Origin: an uncultured Neglectibacter sp.
GTDB lineage: Bacteria; Bacillota; Clostridia; Oscillospirales; Acutalibacteraceae
Direction: 5' to 3'
Length of the DNA stretch: 38,149 nt
NCBI GenBank assembly: GCA_947647615.1
Contig: CANSKS010000001.1
Location: forward strand, 90,441-128,589
The notes under the pieces: generated by a model
Told to the model about the DNA's origin: nothing
Database searches by the model: none
Seen by the model: only the letters and a program-made list of their open reading frames with translations
In this document: positions 1-8,765 of the stretch, in pieces
How positions within the stretch are numbered: position 1 is the stretch's first letter
Layout of the letters: the number at the start of each line of letters is the position of its first letter
Program-made: the position numbers and the translations under genes

Positions 1-339
1 ATTGATAATGTACGCGTTGGCTGTGTCCATGGCAAGGATATTGGTGGCTCCCTTAGCCTGGGCGCGCTCTATGCTGCCTGCCAGCTGGGCCATAAGGTCT
101 GGCGTCAGCTCTATGCCCCGCTCCGCTGCCCGCAGGCTGGCATGCTTGGAAAAAGCCACTCCCTGGGTTTTGGGCAAAGCGCTTTGCTGCACCGCCGCGT
201 TTTTCACGGCCAACTCCTGCTGCATTACCTGGCCAAAGCTTCCCGCCGCCGGCTTTTGGGGCTGGACGGTATTGTTTGCGGGCTTTTGCTGTACTTGCTG
301 CACCTGCTGCCGCAGCTGCCAGGATATTCGGTCTGTCAT
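1..339 (-). CDS. TIGR02530-type flagellar operon protein, 3' end outside window
   Basis: A minus-strand frame is open from an ATG at 339 to the window edge (113 codons) and has no stop inside. The ATG follows an AGGAAAGGA ribosome binding site. After a Gln-rich start, the segment FSKHASLRAAERGIEL and the later AKGATNILAMDTANAYI match my memory of the small flagellar proteins (TIGR02530, Flagellar_put) usually encoded between flgD and flgE. The gene starts 17 bases after the flgD stop, so it is very likely in the flagellar operon. The molecular role of the family is not well established; a hook-assembly-associated role is inferred from position only. The C-terminus cannot be seen. Confidence 0.85.
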   Translation of the reverse strand, partial: MTDRISWQLRQQVQQVQQKPANNTVQPQKPAAGSFGQVMQQELAVKNAAVQQSALPKTQGVAFSKHASLRAAERGIELTPDLMAQLAGSIERAQAKGATNILAMDTANAYIIN

Positions 340-356
340 ATAGAATCCTTTCCTTC

Positions 357-995
357 TTAACCCGCGGCTTCCGTTACCGGGGGTTCTGGCGTTTCGGGAG
401 TATCGGGGTTTTCCGATGTTCCTGAATTGTCCGGGTTTTCCGGGACGTCAGGGTTTTCGGGTGTCTCCGGGGTCTCCGGAACCTCTGGGGTTTCCGGCGT
501 TTCCGTACCGTCTCCTTTATCTTCACCCTCTCCGGGCTTTTCCGGGTCTTTCACTTCGGGCAGCTTGCCTACCGACATGATCTCGCTAAGCTTATACATT
601 TTGTCGTTGACAAAAATGACCTGTTCGCCGCCATAAACACCGGTGCCTGTTACTACGCCTACCACTTCCTTAATGCCGTTGGTGCCAACCTCTCCTACGG
701 TGACCTCTTTTCCTACCAGAGAACCTGCGTACATCATTACGGTAGCGTCGGTAATGTTGTTAATGGCCTGCACAACAGACATCTGCACCAGCTGGTTTAA
801 CATGTCGGAGGTGTCGGCGGTAGCGTCGATGCTCTGGTTCTGGAACTGGGTGACCATTAGGGTAAGGAAGTCCGTCATGTCCAGGCTGGTCTTATCTTTT
901 TTCTGGCTCTTTGTAGCCGCGCTTGCAGCGGCGGAGCTGGCACTGGCGGCTTTCGCAGTATTCCAGTAGCTCAGGTCGTTCATGTAATCGCTCAT
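357..995 (-). CDS. flgD: Flagellar hook-capping protein FlgD with Pro/Glu/Thr-rich tail
   Basis: FlgD caps the growing hook and guides FlgE polymerisation outside the cell. Residues ~37-82 carry the conserved FlgD N-terminal signature (MTDFLTLMVTQFQNQ, then QLVQMSVVQAINNI). Residues ~92-145 resemble the small beta domain (VGKEVTVGEV). The frame opens at a TTG at 1013, but that codon overlaps the AAAGGA ribosome binding site of an ATG at 995, so I start there, giving 212 residues. Residues ~146-212 are a low-complexity tail of PETP, PENP and PDTPE units, where I would expect either the end of the protein or a folded C-terminal domain. It lies directly after fliK in the flagellar operon. Confidence 0.92.
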   Translation of the reverse strand: MSDYMNDLSYWNTAKAASASSAAASAATKSQKKDKTSLDMTDFLTLMVTQFQNQSIDATADTSDMLNQLVQMSVVQAINNITDATVMMYAGSLVGKEVTVGEVGTNGIKEVVGVVTGTGVYGGEQVIFVNDKMYKLSEIMSVGKLPEVKDPEKPGEGEDKGDGTETPETPEVPETPETPENPDVPENPDNSGTSENPDTPETPEPPVTEAAG

Positions 996-1013
996 CCTAT
1001 CACTTCCTTTCAA

Positions 1014-2186
1014 TTATACGGCTGCTTCTTCCAAGGGCACTAAGCCCAGCCGCAGCTGCTGTAAAAAGTTTTCGGTGTGCTGGGGCTGCCTTTGCTGCTG
1101 TTCCTGCTGGGGCTGGCCCTGCTTGCCGTTGCCGCTGCTGCCGTTGTAATCGAAGTTAGCGCTTTGCTGGCTTTCCTGCTGGCGCTGTACCTCTACCACC
1201 ACATCTTCCCGGCCGTTGGCCGAAAGCAGCTCCTGTAAGCCTCCCATATGCTTTTCCAGAAGGCCCTGGGTTTGCAGCCGCTCCGCGTGAAGCACCACCG
1301 ATAAAGCACCTTCGGCGCTCCGCGTAAGCTCTACGGTTACATGGCCTAAATACTCCGGGTTCAGTTGTAGCTGCACCTGAGATTCCCCTTGCTGCAGGGC
1401 TTCGGTCACCTTTTGGGCCACTTGACCCTTTACCTGTTCTCCGGCTTCAGCTTGCTCCGGGGCTTTGGCGTTTGCCACTTTTACCGGCGCGGCCTCCACG
1501 TCGTGGAACAGGGGCTCGGCAATACCGCCGCTCATGGTTTCCGGGGTACGGCCTTTTACCTCCATCTCTGCCTTTTCCTTAGATTCCGGACCGGTCTCGG
1601 CTCCTTCCGCTTTGACCTCTTCCTTCCCCTGGGTTACAGGCTCCGCCTTTTCCTTGGGGGCTTCGATTTTCTCTGCCGCCTGGGGCTGCTCTGCTTTTTC
1701 CACAGGCTTCGGGGCTTCTGCGTTCAGGTTTTCTACCGGCGCGGTGAGCTCGGCTTCGGCTTTGGGGGCGGCACTTTCCAGTACGGGAGCCGTGGCTTCC
1801 AACAGTTCAGAACTGGCTTGGGGTGCTGCCGCTGCCTCTTCTGCGGGTACTTCTACAGGCTGGACAATCACAGGATTCTGCATCATGGCCAAAGCTGCCA
1901 TTGTCATTTGCTGTTCGCTGACAGGCTCTTCCCTTTCGGAAGCTTGAGCGGCGTCCTTAACGCTGGAGGTTCCCTCCTCCTTACCGGTTGTACCGGTCTT
2001 TTGGGTTTCCTGTCCCGAGGGTTTCCCATTGGGCGCGTCCTGGCGGTATTCCCGCTCCAACACCTTCCCAAAATCGCTTTCCCCTTCGCCGTCTTTCTTC
2101 CCGGTTCCGGCCACAATCCCTGCCGCTGCCTGCTGTGCCCGCATAAGCTGCATTAGGCTCAAAAGCTTGTTGTTCACTTGTTCCAT
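1014..2186 (-). CDS. fliK: Flagellar hook-length control protein FliK
   Basis: FliK measures hook length and switches export from rod/hook to filament substrates. The chosen ATG at 2186 lies 8 nt after AGGAGG; a GTG at 2195 is inside that ribosome binding region and is rejected. The product has 390 residues. The N-terminal two thirds (~20-255) is low complexity, rich in Ala, Glu, Pro, Gln and Lys, as is usual for the secreted ruler part. Residues ~265-335 form the Flg_hook C-terminal domain, recognisable by LQLNPEYLGHVTVEL and the following beta-rich block. A Gln-rich stretch (~340-375) precedes the end. It lies between fliJ and flgD, the standard Gram-positive order. Confidence 0.92.
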   Translation of the reverse strand: MEQVNNKLLSLMQLMRAQQAAAGIVAGTGKKDGEGESDFGKVLEREYRQDAPNGKPSGQETQKTGTTGKEEGTSSVKDAAQASEREEPVSEQQMTMAALAMMQNPVIVQPVEVPAEEAAAAPQASSELLEATAPVLESAAPKAEAELTAPVENLNAEAPKPVEKAEQPQAAEKIEAPKEKAEPVTQGKEEVKAEGAETGPESKEKAEMEVKGRTPETMSGGIAEPLFHDVEAAPVKVANAKAPEQAEAGEQVKGQVAQKVTEALQQGESQVQLQLNPEYLGHVTVELTRSAEGALSVVLHAERLQTQGLLEKHMGGLQELLSANGREDVVVEVQRQQESQQSANFDYNGSSGNGKQGQPQQEQQQRQPQHTENFLQQLRLGLVPLEEAAV

Positions 2187-2267
2187 TCCTTTCACCTCCT
2201 TTCAAGGCTTGGTTCTATTCCAAACAGCTTCCCAAAAGGGACGCTGAGTTTGGCTAAAGAAAATATC

Positions 2268-2720
2268 TCATGCCGAAATCCGGCTGTTCTTGGAAGCGTT
2301 GCTCACAAACTCCTCTATGAGCTGCTCCTCGCTCTTGGAAAGAGCCTTCTGGTAAATGGCATACTTTTTCTCTTTTAGCTTTTCCAAGGAAGAGGTCTCT
2401 TTTTTCGCCTCTACTACTTCCTCCCGCTTCTTTTCCTCCTGCTTTCGCAGGCTTGTCAATTTTTCGGTTTCCCGCTGAATTTCCAACTCCGCAGCCCGCA
2501 GGCCGCTTTCGTAAATGAGGGCTTCCGTAATGGTAAGGCCTTGAGCCTTCTGCTGGGCAAATTCCCGGTTATAGGCCCGGTATTCTTCCCAAAGCCCATC
2601 TACCACATCTTCCTGGGCATTCACCTGAGCCAGGATCAAAGCGTGTTCCCCCTGCAGGGTATCCAGTACCTGCTGTTTATAGCTGAGCACGATATCCAGC
2701 GAAAAACGGAACTTCTTCAT
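2268..2720 (-). CDS. fliJ: Flagellar export chaperone FliJ
   Basis: FliJ is a small coiled-coil protein that works with the FliI ATPase ring and the FlhA gate in type III flagellar export. The 150-residue product begins MKKFRFSLDIVLSYKQ, typical of Gram-positive FliJ, and is almost entirely predicted helix with charged heptads (residues ~10-140). It follows fliI after 162 bases and precedes fliK. The AAAGGAGG site sits 11 nt before the ATG. Sequence conservation in the family is low, so the call rests on N-terminal similarity, length, helical character and operon position. Confidence 0.9.
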   Translation of the reverse strand: MKKFRFSLDIVLSYKQQVLDTLQGEHALILAQVNAQEDVVDGLWEEYRAYNREFAQQKAQGLTITEALIYESGLRAAELEIQRETEKLTSLRKQEEKKREEVVEAKKETSSLEKLKEKKYAIYQKALSKSEEQLIEEFVSNASKNSRISA

Positions 2721-2793
2721 GGCCCCTGGTCCCTCCTTTGCGTTCTTTTCCTTTATTTCAAAACCCTGCGGTGTTGTTTTCCGGTTTTATGGC

Positions 2794-2813
2794 TGCAAGA
2801 CTTTTTTCTTGCA
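2794..2813 (-). other. Small hairpin in the fliI-fliJ gap
   Basis: The 162-base gap between fliI and fliJ is the widest inside the flagellar operon. It contains a perfect 7-bp inverted repeat (TGCAAGA/TCTTGCA) around a 6-base spacer. No T-run follows on the minus strand, so this is not a standard intrinsic terminator. It could mark an RNA processing or stability site that changes fliJ expression relative to fliI. I see no convincing promoter in the gap. Confidence 0.4.
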
Positions 2814-2882
2814 AATTCGCTCTTTTCTGCTTTTTTTCTCAAATGTTACATAATATTAAGGTGGTTCTCTTTCTTGGTTCCG

Positions 2883-4190
2883 CTATTTCAAGATCTCTCT
2901 CAATTGCTGTACCACTTCTTCGTAAGAAAAGGCCTCGTTTACGTCCTGCATCAGAAAATTGTTAATAGCGTCTATTTTGGTGAGGGCAAAATCCAGCCTT
3001 CGGTTGCTGCCCGCCTTGTACGCGCCAATGGAAACCAGATCCGAGTTCTTTTCATATACGCTCATAATATCTCGCAGCCGGGAAGCCAAATCCCGGTGCT
3101 CGCGGCTTACAATTTCTACCATCAAACGGGAAATGCTGGCCCCTATATCAATAGCGGGGTAGTGGTTCCCGTTTGCCAAAGCACGGGAAAGCACGATGTG
3201 CCCGTCCAAAATACCGCGGACGGTATCGGCGATAGGCTCGTTGGTATCGTCACCCTCTACCAATACGGTATATACCCCGGTAATAGAACCTCTTTCAAAA
3301 TTACCGCTTCGCTCCAAAAGCTTTGGCAGCTCCGCGTAAATAGAGGGGGTGTACCCTCTGGCCACCGGCGGCTCCCCAATGGCCAGGCCAATTTCCCGCT
3401 GGGCCATAGCAAACCGGGTAAGGGAATCCATCATCAAAAGCACATCGTAACCCTGGTCCCGGAAGAACTCGGCGATGCCCGTAGCTACGGAAGGGCACTT
3501 CATGCGCAGCATGGCAGGTTGGTCGGAAGTGGCCACCACCAAAATGGACCTGCGCATGCCCTCTTCTCCCAAGTCCTTTTCCACGAACTCCAGCACCTCA
3601 CGGCCACGTTCGCCTACCAGGGCAATGACGTTAATATCGGCCTTCACGTTCTTGGCAATCATGCCCATCAAGGTGCTCTTTCCTACGCCGGAGCCCGCAA
3701 AAATACCAATACGTTGGCCCTTTCCAATGGTAATAAGCCCATCAATAGCCTTTACGCCGAATTCCATCCGCTCCCGAATGGGCGGCCGCTGCAGGGGGTT
3801 AATGTAGGAACCCGTAATGCAGTAGGGAGTGCCGCTTTCAAATTCGCCCTTGCCATCAATAGGCTGGCCCAACGCATTGATAATGCGCCCTCGCAGGAAC
3901 TCGCCCACCCGCATGGTCAGCTGGGTTCCGGTGTTGCGCACAAAATTCCCGGCGGAAATTCCGTTCATGTCGGAATAAGGCATCAACAGAATACGGTCGT
4001 TTTTGAACCCCACCACTTCCGCTGTAATTTGCCCGCCGGATTCGCCGTTATAAATGCGGCAAATATCGCCTACTGCCGCATGGCCTCCTGAGGCCTCAAT
4101 AGACATGCCCACGATATTTTCTATTTTCCCTGTCAGGCTGTAGGTTTCGGCGCTGTATACCTGGCGGATCATCTGCTGAAACATGGGCAT
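2883..4190 (-). CDS. fliI: Flagellum-specific export ATPase FliI
   Basis: FliI is the cytoplasmic hexameric ATPase that energises and unlocks flagellar type III export. The 435-residue product has the F1-beta-like layout. The Walker A motif is GSGVGKST at residues 166-173, GERGREV is at 193-199, and Walker B VLLMMD is at 250-255. The length is normal. Two ATGs are possible: the first at 4190 is only ~4 nt from the GGGAG ribosome binding site, while the second (Met3, 4184) has better spacing of 10 nt. The difference is two residues. fliH lies immediately upstream and fliJ downstream, the usual partner set. Confidence 0.96.
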   Translation of the reverse strand: MPMFQQMIRQVYSAETYSLTGKIENIVGMSIEASGGHAAVGDICRIYNGESGGQITAEVVGFKNDRILLMPYSDMNGISAGNFVRNTGTQLTMRVGEFLRGRIINALGQPIDGKGEFESGTPYCITGSYINPLQRPPIRERMEFGVKAIDGLITIGKGQRIGIFAGSGVGKSTLMGMIAKNVKADINVIALVGERGREVLEFVEKDLGEEGMRRSILVVATSDQPAMLRMKCPSVATGIAEFFRDQGYDVLLMMDSLTRFAMAQREIGLAIGEPPVARGYTPSIYAELPKLLERSGNFERGSITGVYTVLVEGDDTNEPIADTVRGILDGHIVLSRALANGNHYPAIDIGASISRLMVEIVSREHRDLASRLRDIMSVYEKNSDLVSIGAYKAGSNRRLDFALTKIDAINNFLMQDVNEAFSYEEVVQQLREILK

Positions 4191-4226
4191 GTCACTCCCT
4201 TCAAAAATTTATGATTCTGGATGGTT

Positions 4227-5111
4227 TTATGGAATGTTTCTGGGCTGGAAATAATCGCCGGAAAGGTCTGCGGAAGGCGTATCCATCAACAAGCCGCGAA
4301 TATTTCCCAGCTGGGTGGCGGCGCTGGCGTCCACAATTTCGTCTGGCATTTCAATGATGCAGGTGCCCGATTCATCGTTCGCCATGGGAATAATGCGCAC
4401 CCGGTCGGAAAGCCCCCGAAGAGCCGCCGTCAAGGTGGCAGGCACTTGCCCCATGCGCTTGGCGTCGCATTCGGCAATGTAAATGTGAACCCACTCCCGG
4501 CGTTTCCGCTTGTCAATGGCGGTTTGCACCATACGGCTTATCACTTCCGTACTGCTCTTGAGGCTAATGCACACCACCTTTTCCGCAATAGCAATGGCCA
4601 AGTCCCGCAACTCGTCTACATTGTCGTCCAACTGGCGGTCCAAGGCAGCGGCAGCCTGGTCCAAATATTTTTGCACCTGCCCCGCAAGCTCAGTAGCCTG
4701 GCGTTCTCTGGCCTCCATACCTTCCTGCAAGGCCTTCTGCACCCCTGCCTCATAACCGGCCCGGTAGCCATCCTCCCGGGCAGTCCTGCGAATTTGCTCC
4801 GCTTCCTCTTCCGCCTCTTCTCTTGCCTGATCCAGAAGTTCCTTTGCCTGCTGGCGGGCATCCCGCAGCAAGGCCTCGGCTTGTACCTGAGCAAAACTCA
4901 CCGGATCCTGGGGCGCCGGTTCGGAAACGAGTTCCGGTTCTTCCAAGGTGTTTTCCTGCTCTTCTTCCTCTTCCCTTCCTGCTTCCAAGCCTTCTTCTTC
5001 GGAGGGCGGAGCCTGCTCCACGCTTTCTGTTTTTAGTTCAGAGGCGTCGGGGAACACATAAAGCTCCGCTTCCTTGGCCCGGGAAAAACGCTTCCAAATA
5101 TTACTAGGCAA
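4227..5111 (-). CDS. fliH: Flagellar export stator protein FliH
   Basis: FliH regulates FliI and docks it to the export gate and C ring. The product is 294 residues, longer than many FliH proteins because of an acidic low-complexity insert (~30-75). A helical region with repeated Glu/Ala/Arg (~75-160) includes GYRAGYEAG, the GxxxG-like stretch common in FliH. The C-terminal half resembles the V-ATPase E-subunit-like fold. The start is a TTG at 5111: AAAGGA lies 8 nt upstream and there is no other early start. It overlaps the end of fliG by 8 bases, which suggests translational coupling. Confidence 0.92.
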   Translation of the reverse strand: MPSNIWKRFSRAKEAELYVFPDASELKTESVEQAPPSEEEGLEAGREEEEEQENTLEEPELVSEPAPQDPVSFAQVQAEALLRDARQQAKELLDQAREEAEEEAEQIRRTAREDGYRAGYEAGVQKALQEGMEARERQATELAGQVQKYLDQAAAALDRQLDDNVDELRDLAIAIAEKVVCISLKSSTEVISRMVQTAIDKRKRREWVHIYIAECDAKRMGQVPATLTAALRGLSDRVRIIPMANDESGTCIIEMPDEIVDASAATQLGNIRGLLMDTPSADLSGDYFQPRNIP

Positions 5112-6186
5112 TGATATCGTCCTTTCCGCCCTTCAGGATAATAATCTCGTTCTTCTCTTCCAAAGCACGAATAATATCCACAATACGCTGCTGGGCGGCC
5201 TCTACATCCTTGGTGCGCACATTGGTCGTAATTTCCAAGTCGTCCCGAATATTCTGGGCCATACGAGTAGACATATTGGTAAAGAGCTTGTTGGCCACCT
5301 GGGCATCTGCCGCTTTGAGCGCCAGCACCAAATCGCGAGGGTCGCAGTCCTGCACAAAGCGCTGCACCGAACGATTGTCCATGGTGACAATATCTTCGAA
5401 GACGAACATACGCTTGCGGATCTCTTCGGCCAGCTCCTGGTCGTATTCGGAAATGCCGTCGAAAATATTTTTTTCGCTGGCCCGATCCAGGTTGTTCATC
5501 ACATCGGCAACATAATCGATGCCGCCCACCTTCACATCTTGGCTGGTGATAATGTTGGAGAACTTCCGGTTCATTTCCGCTTCCACAATTTTCACGGCCG
5601 AGGGAGAAACGCCGTCGATCCTGGCAATCCCTTCCACCACCTGTACCTGTTTCTTTTCATCTAACTGGGCGATCACCGCGGCCGCCTTGTCGGCGTCTAT
5701 GTAAGAAAGCACCAGCGCAATGGTCTGGGGCCGCTCTCCCTGCAGAGCCGAGAACAGCGATTTCACATCTGCCTTATTCATAAAGGCAAACTCTCTCTCT
5801 TTCAAGGAGCTTGTGACCTTGTTCAAAAGGTCCTCGGCCGCTTGGGCACCATAGGCCTTTTCCAGCACGCTTCTGGCATACTCCAGGCCGCCCTCTGTCA
5901 CCGCCTTGTTGGTCATACACATGCGGTAGAAATCCATTAGGGCTTCTTCCGTCTGCTCCGAGTTCAAAAAACCCAATCGCGCGACTTCCAAGGTAAGCTT
6001 TTCGACCTCTTCCGGCTCCATATACTGGTAGAGCTTCGAAGCTTTTTCGGCTCCCAGTGCGACAATAACAGCAGCGGCGCGCTGCTGGGTTGTCATGGTG
6101 TCTAGTGCCGATACCTTATGTTCTACCGGTTCGGCCGCCGCTGCTTCCGGAACGGCCGCCGCTGTAGCAGTAGCTGCATCAGCCAT
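5104..6186 (-). CDS. fliG: Flagellar motor switch protein FliG
   Basis: FliG sits on the MS ring and transmits torque from the stator; it also takes part in direction switching. The 360-residue product has an Ala-rich N-terminal extension (~1-28), then the FliF-binding domain. The middle domain carries ERPQTIA at 151-157 (the EHPQ motif with Arg for His). The hinge and Gly-Gly region follow near 221, MFVFEDI is at 260-266, and the charged torque helix starts around 280. The start ATG overlaps the fliF stop by 8 bases. Operon position and length agree with the family. Confidence 0.96.
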   Translation of the reverse strand: MADAATATAAAVPEAAAAEPVEHKVSALDTMTTQQRAAAVIVALGAEKASKLYQYMEPEEVEKLTLEVARLGFLNSEQTEEALMDFYRMCMTNKAVTEGGLEYARSVLEKAYGAQAAEDLLNKVTSSLKEREFAFMNKADVKSLFSALQGERPQTIALVLSYIDADKAAAVIAQLDEKKQVQVVEGIARIDGVSPSAVKIVEAEMNRKFSNIITSQDVKVGGIDYVADVMNNLDRASEKNIFDGISEYDQELAEEIRKRMFVFEDIVTMDNRSVQRFVQDCDPRDLVLALKAADAQVANKLFTNMSTRMAQNIRDDLEITTNVRTKDVEAAQQRIVDIIRALEEKNEIIILKGGKDDIIA

Positions 6187-7828
6187 TCTTCTCGCCTCCC
6201 TTCAGCAGGTTGCGAATCATCATTGCTGCGATTTCCGGGTTATCCTCGGCAAACTGCCGAATATCCCTGCGCAGCTCCATACTCTTTTCTGTTTGCAGGC
6301 TCATCACGTCGGCGCCGCCTTCTTCTTCTTCCTGAGGTACGAATTCCACCGGAATCACCACGCCGCCGCCGGGCGCACCTGCAGCCGCAGCGGCTTCCGC
6401 CAAAGCCAGCTCCCGCTTCTTCCGCTTCTTCTTGCTTATGATCACCATTAACGTGATCAAGATAATGAAGAAGAGCAAGCCTCCGGCTGCTGCGATTAAC
6501 ACCCACAGCGGGATGTCTTTCAAGTTGAACAAAGGCGGTATGACGCTGGGATTGTCGTTGATAACGGGATCTTGATAAAAACCGCCGGGCAGAATGGAAA
6601 TCTTGGAAGCGGCCAGATTGTCGTCGATCCCCGCCACCCGGGCCACGTGGGCCCGCAGGGCGTCTACATTGATCACGCCGGCGGTGGTGCTGTTCACCGT
6701 TACCGAAACCATGCAGTCGGTAATATACCCGGCCGTGTGCTCAATTTGCATGACCCGGCGGTCGTTGTCGTAATCTTCTTCTCCGGAAGTGTGAATAGAC
6801 CGTTCGTCTCCGTTCGCCTGTGCCTCTTCTTCCACATAGGTGTTCAAATCGGCGTTATCTTGGGCGCCTACTACGCCGCCCACCGTTTCGTCGTCTCCAC
6901 GGACAATGCTGTTGTCATAGACCTTTTTGTTCAAAAGGCCTCTTTCCTCTTCCTTGGCGGTTTCCGGCAGGTTGTAGGTGGTAGATTCCTCAATGGTGCG
7001 GTTCACATCCACCGTGCAGTTCACGCCTACCTTCACGTTGTCCTTGCCGTAAAGAGGTACCAGTACCTGCAAAATTTCGGTGCGGATCTTATTGTTGTTT
7101 TCCTCTTCCAGCTGCAGCCTCAAGGCCGAAAGGTCGGTAGCGTCGCTGCCGTCTGCGGCGTTATAGGTATTGCCCCAGTTATCGATAATGGAAACAGAGG
7201 AAATATCCAAGCCCTGAACCCCTCGGGAAACAAAGGTGCGAATGGCGGTAGCCTGTTGGGCGGAGAGGTTTTCCCCCTCCCGCATATTCACAAAGACAGA
7301 GGCCGTAGCGCCTGTCAGGTTTTTACTGTCTAAAATATAGGTGCGGTCTTCCCCTTCGTTGATCTGTACTACCGCTTCCGTCACGCCCTCGAAGCACCGG
7401 ATCACCGCGCCCATCCTGTCTTGGATCATCATGAGATAGGCCGCGTTCCGTTCCGATTCCGTAGAAAGGGAGCTTACGTTTTGGTAGTAGCCGTCATAGG
7501 AAAAGCCGGATTTCGGATACCCCTGCATCAAAAGCTGCATCTTTAACTGATCTTCCTGGTTCTTAGGCACCAGGATCGTGGAGCTGCCCTCCATGCGGTA
7601 ATCCGTCATGCCCTGCTCTTCCAAATAGCTGGTAATGGCCGCCGCCTCTGTACTGTTCAATTGGGTGAACAGTACAGAATAGGGCTGGTTATTCAAAACA
7701 ATGGTAATAACGGTAGCTGCGACTACCAAAACCGCCACACCCGCTATAATAGCTATGATGGCCTTCTTGGATAATTTTTTGAAAAAGCCCGTTACCTTTC
7801 CCAGGGCTTCTTTGGCCTTATCGCCCAT
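6179..7828 (-). CDS. fliF: Flagellar MS-ring protein FliF
   Basis: FliF forms the membrane ring on which the rod, switch and export apparatus assemble. The 549-residue product has two membrane segments, at ~23-45 and ~439-465, which enclose the large extracytoplasmic ring-building region. A Lys/Arg-rich stop-transfer patch (KKKRKKR) follows the second segment. The last ~30 residues (RQFAEDNPEIAAMMIRNLL) match the FliG-binding C-terminal peptide of the family. It is a normal-length member between fliE and fliG, and its stop overlaps the fliG start. Confidence 0.96.
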   Translation of the reverse strand: MGDKAKEALGKVTGFFKKLSKKAIIAIIAGVAVLVVAATVITIVLNNQPYSVLFTQLNSTEAAAITSYLEEQGMTDYRMEGSSTILVPKNQEDQLKMQLLMQGYPKSGFSYDGYYQNVSSLSTESERNAAYLMMIQDRMGAVIRCFEGVTEAVVQINEGEDRTYILDSKNLTGATASVFVNMREGENLSAQQATAIRTFVSRGVQGLDISSVSIIDNWGNTYNAADGSDATDLSALRLQLEEENNNKIRTEILQVLVPLYGKDNVKVGVNCTVDVNRTIEESTTYNLPETAKEEERGLLNKKVYDNSIVRGDDETVGGVVGAQDNADLNTYVEEEAQANGDERSIHTSGEEDYDNDRRVMQIEHTAGYITDCMVSVTVNSTTAGVINVDALRAHVARVAGIDDNLAASKISILPGGFYQDPVINDNPSVIPPLFNLKDIPLWVLIAAAGGLLFFIILITLMVIISKKKRKKRELALAEAAAAAGAPGGGVVIPVEFVPQEEEEGGADVMSLQTEKSMELRRDIRQFAEDNPEIAAMMIRNLLKGGEKNG

Positions 7829-7872
7829 GCGACGTCACCCCCTGACTCATACGAAATATCTTCCACATCCCG

Positions 7873-8202
7873 TTACAGGCTAATGCGGTTCAATTCCGCA
7901 TAGGCATCCAGAGCCTTGTTCCGCAGCTGAATTAACAGGTTTACAGCCACCTGGTTCTTGCTGGCGGAAATCATCAAAGCTGCCGGATTATCCAACTGGC
8001 CGGTAGCCAACAAGTAACGGTCTTTCGCCAATTCCGAATCGGTTTCTTTCACATTTTCTACCACCGAACGGAAAATGGCGCCAAAGGGGGGTTGCCTCTC
8101 TTCTGAAGAAACTTCCTGCTGCCCGCTCAAGAACTCCATGGGCTTCAGGCTTTCCAAAGGCTTTATGGTTTGGAAGTTCAAGGGCTCTATTGGTGTAATC
8201 AT
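7873..8202 (-). CDS. fliE: Flagellar MS-ring/rod junction protein FliE
   Basis: FliE connects the MS ring to the proximal rod. The C-terminal half (ETDSELAKDRYLLATG, then LMISASKNQVAVNLLIQLRN) is the typical FliE helix pair. The longest frame begins at 8238, but no ribosome binding site precedes it. An AAAAGGAG site at 8217-8224 points to the ATG at 8202, though the spacing is rather long (14 nt). This gives 109 residues, the usual family length. The gene sits between flgC and fliF. Confidence 0.9.
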   Translation of the reverse strand: MITPIEPLNFQTIKPLESLKPMEFLSGQQEVSSEERQPPFGAIFRSVVENVKETDSELAKDRYLLATGQLDNPAALMISASKNQVAVNLLIQLRNKALDAYAELNRISL

Positions 8203-8282
8203 AGGTAAATGCCAGGCTCCTTTTCCCATTAGTTGCATTAGTTTTTAAAGGGCTTTACTTTTTTACAAAGCGCAACACCCTG

Positions 8283-8747
8283 TTACCGGCCGATTTCCAA
8301 CCCCTTGGAAACCACTGATTTTAGAGCGTTCAAGGCGGTAACGTTGGCGGAATAGGCCTGGGTGGCCGCCATGGCGTCTGTCATCTCTTTTACCATATCC
8401 ACATTGGGCAACGAAAGGTAGCCGTCTTCATCGGCATCGGGATGGTTGGGGTCGTAGACAATTTTAAAATCGGTGGGATCTTCCACGATAGCCGCCACAC
8501 GAACGCCGCCAGCCTTGTTATACCGTTGGTTGGAAACCACGCCGTCGGCAGCCTTCGCCATAGCCTCCCGAAAGCCGTTCCTGCCGGACTCCGATTGGAA
8601 GATCACCATTTTCCGGCGGTAGGTACCGCCGTTGTTTTCGGTGCGGGTGGTGTTGGAGTTGGTGATATTTTCCGCCACAATATCCAACCGCAGCTGCTGG
8701 GCCGTAAGCCCGGAGCCGGAAATATTCATAGAACTTAAAAAAGCCAT
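8283..8747 (-). CDS. flgC: Flagellar proximal rod protein FlgC
   Basis: FlgC is a secreted rod subunit. The 154-residue product starts with the rod/hook signature (SGLTAQQLRLDIVAENITN; the family's NIAN is NITN here). It ends with the helical MVKEMTDAMAATQAYSANV block that packs in the rod core. AAGGAGGA lies 8 nt before the ATG. It follows flgB by 18 bases. There is no cleavable signal peptide, as expected for a type III substrate. Confidence 0.96.
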   Translation of the reverse strand: MAFLSSMNISGSGLTAQQLRLDIVAENITNSNTTRTENNGGTYRRKMVIFQSESGRNGFREAMAKAADGVVSNQRYNKAGGVRVAAIVEDPTDFKIVYDPNHPDADEDGYLSLPNVDMVKEMTDAMAATQAYSANVTALNALKSVVSKGLEIGR

Positions 8748-8765
8748 TTTCAGTTTCCTCCTTGC

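Noticed and set aside
427-636. Plus-strand frame with SGFSGTSGFSGVSG repeats
   Set aside because: It is the antisense reading of the Pro/Glu/Thr tail of flgD; the repeat comes from that coding sequence.
2541-4091. 516-codon plus-strand open frame opposite fliI and fliJ
   Set aside because: It is antisense to clearly conserved fliI, lacks a ribosome binding site and shows no recognisable domain; it is a codon-bias shadow.
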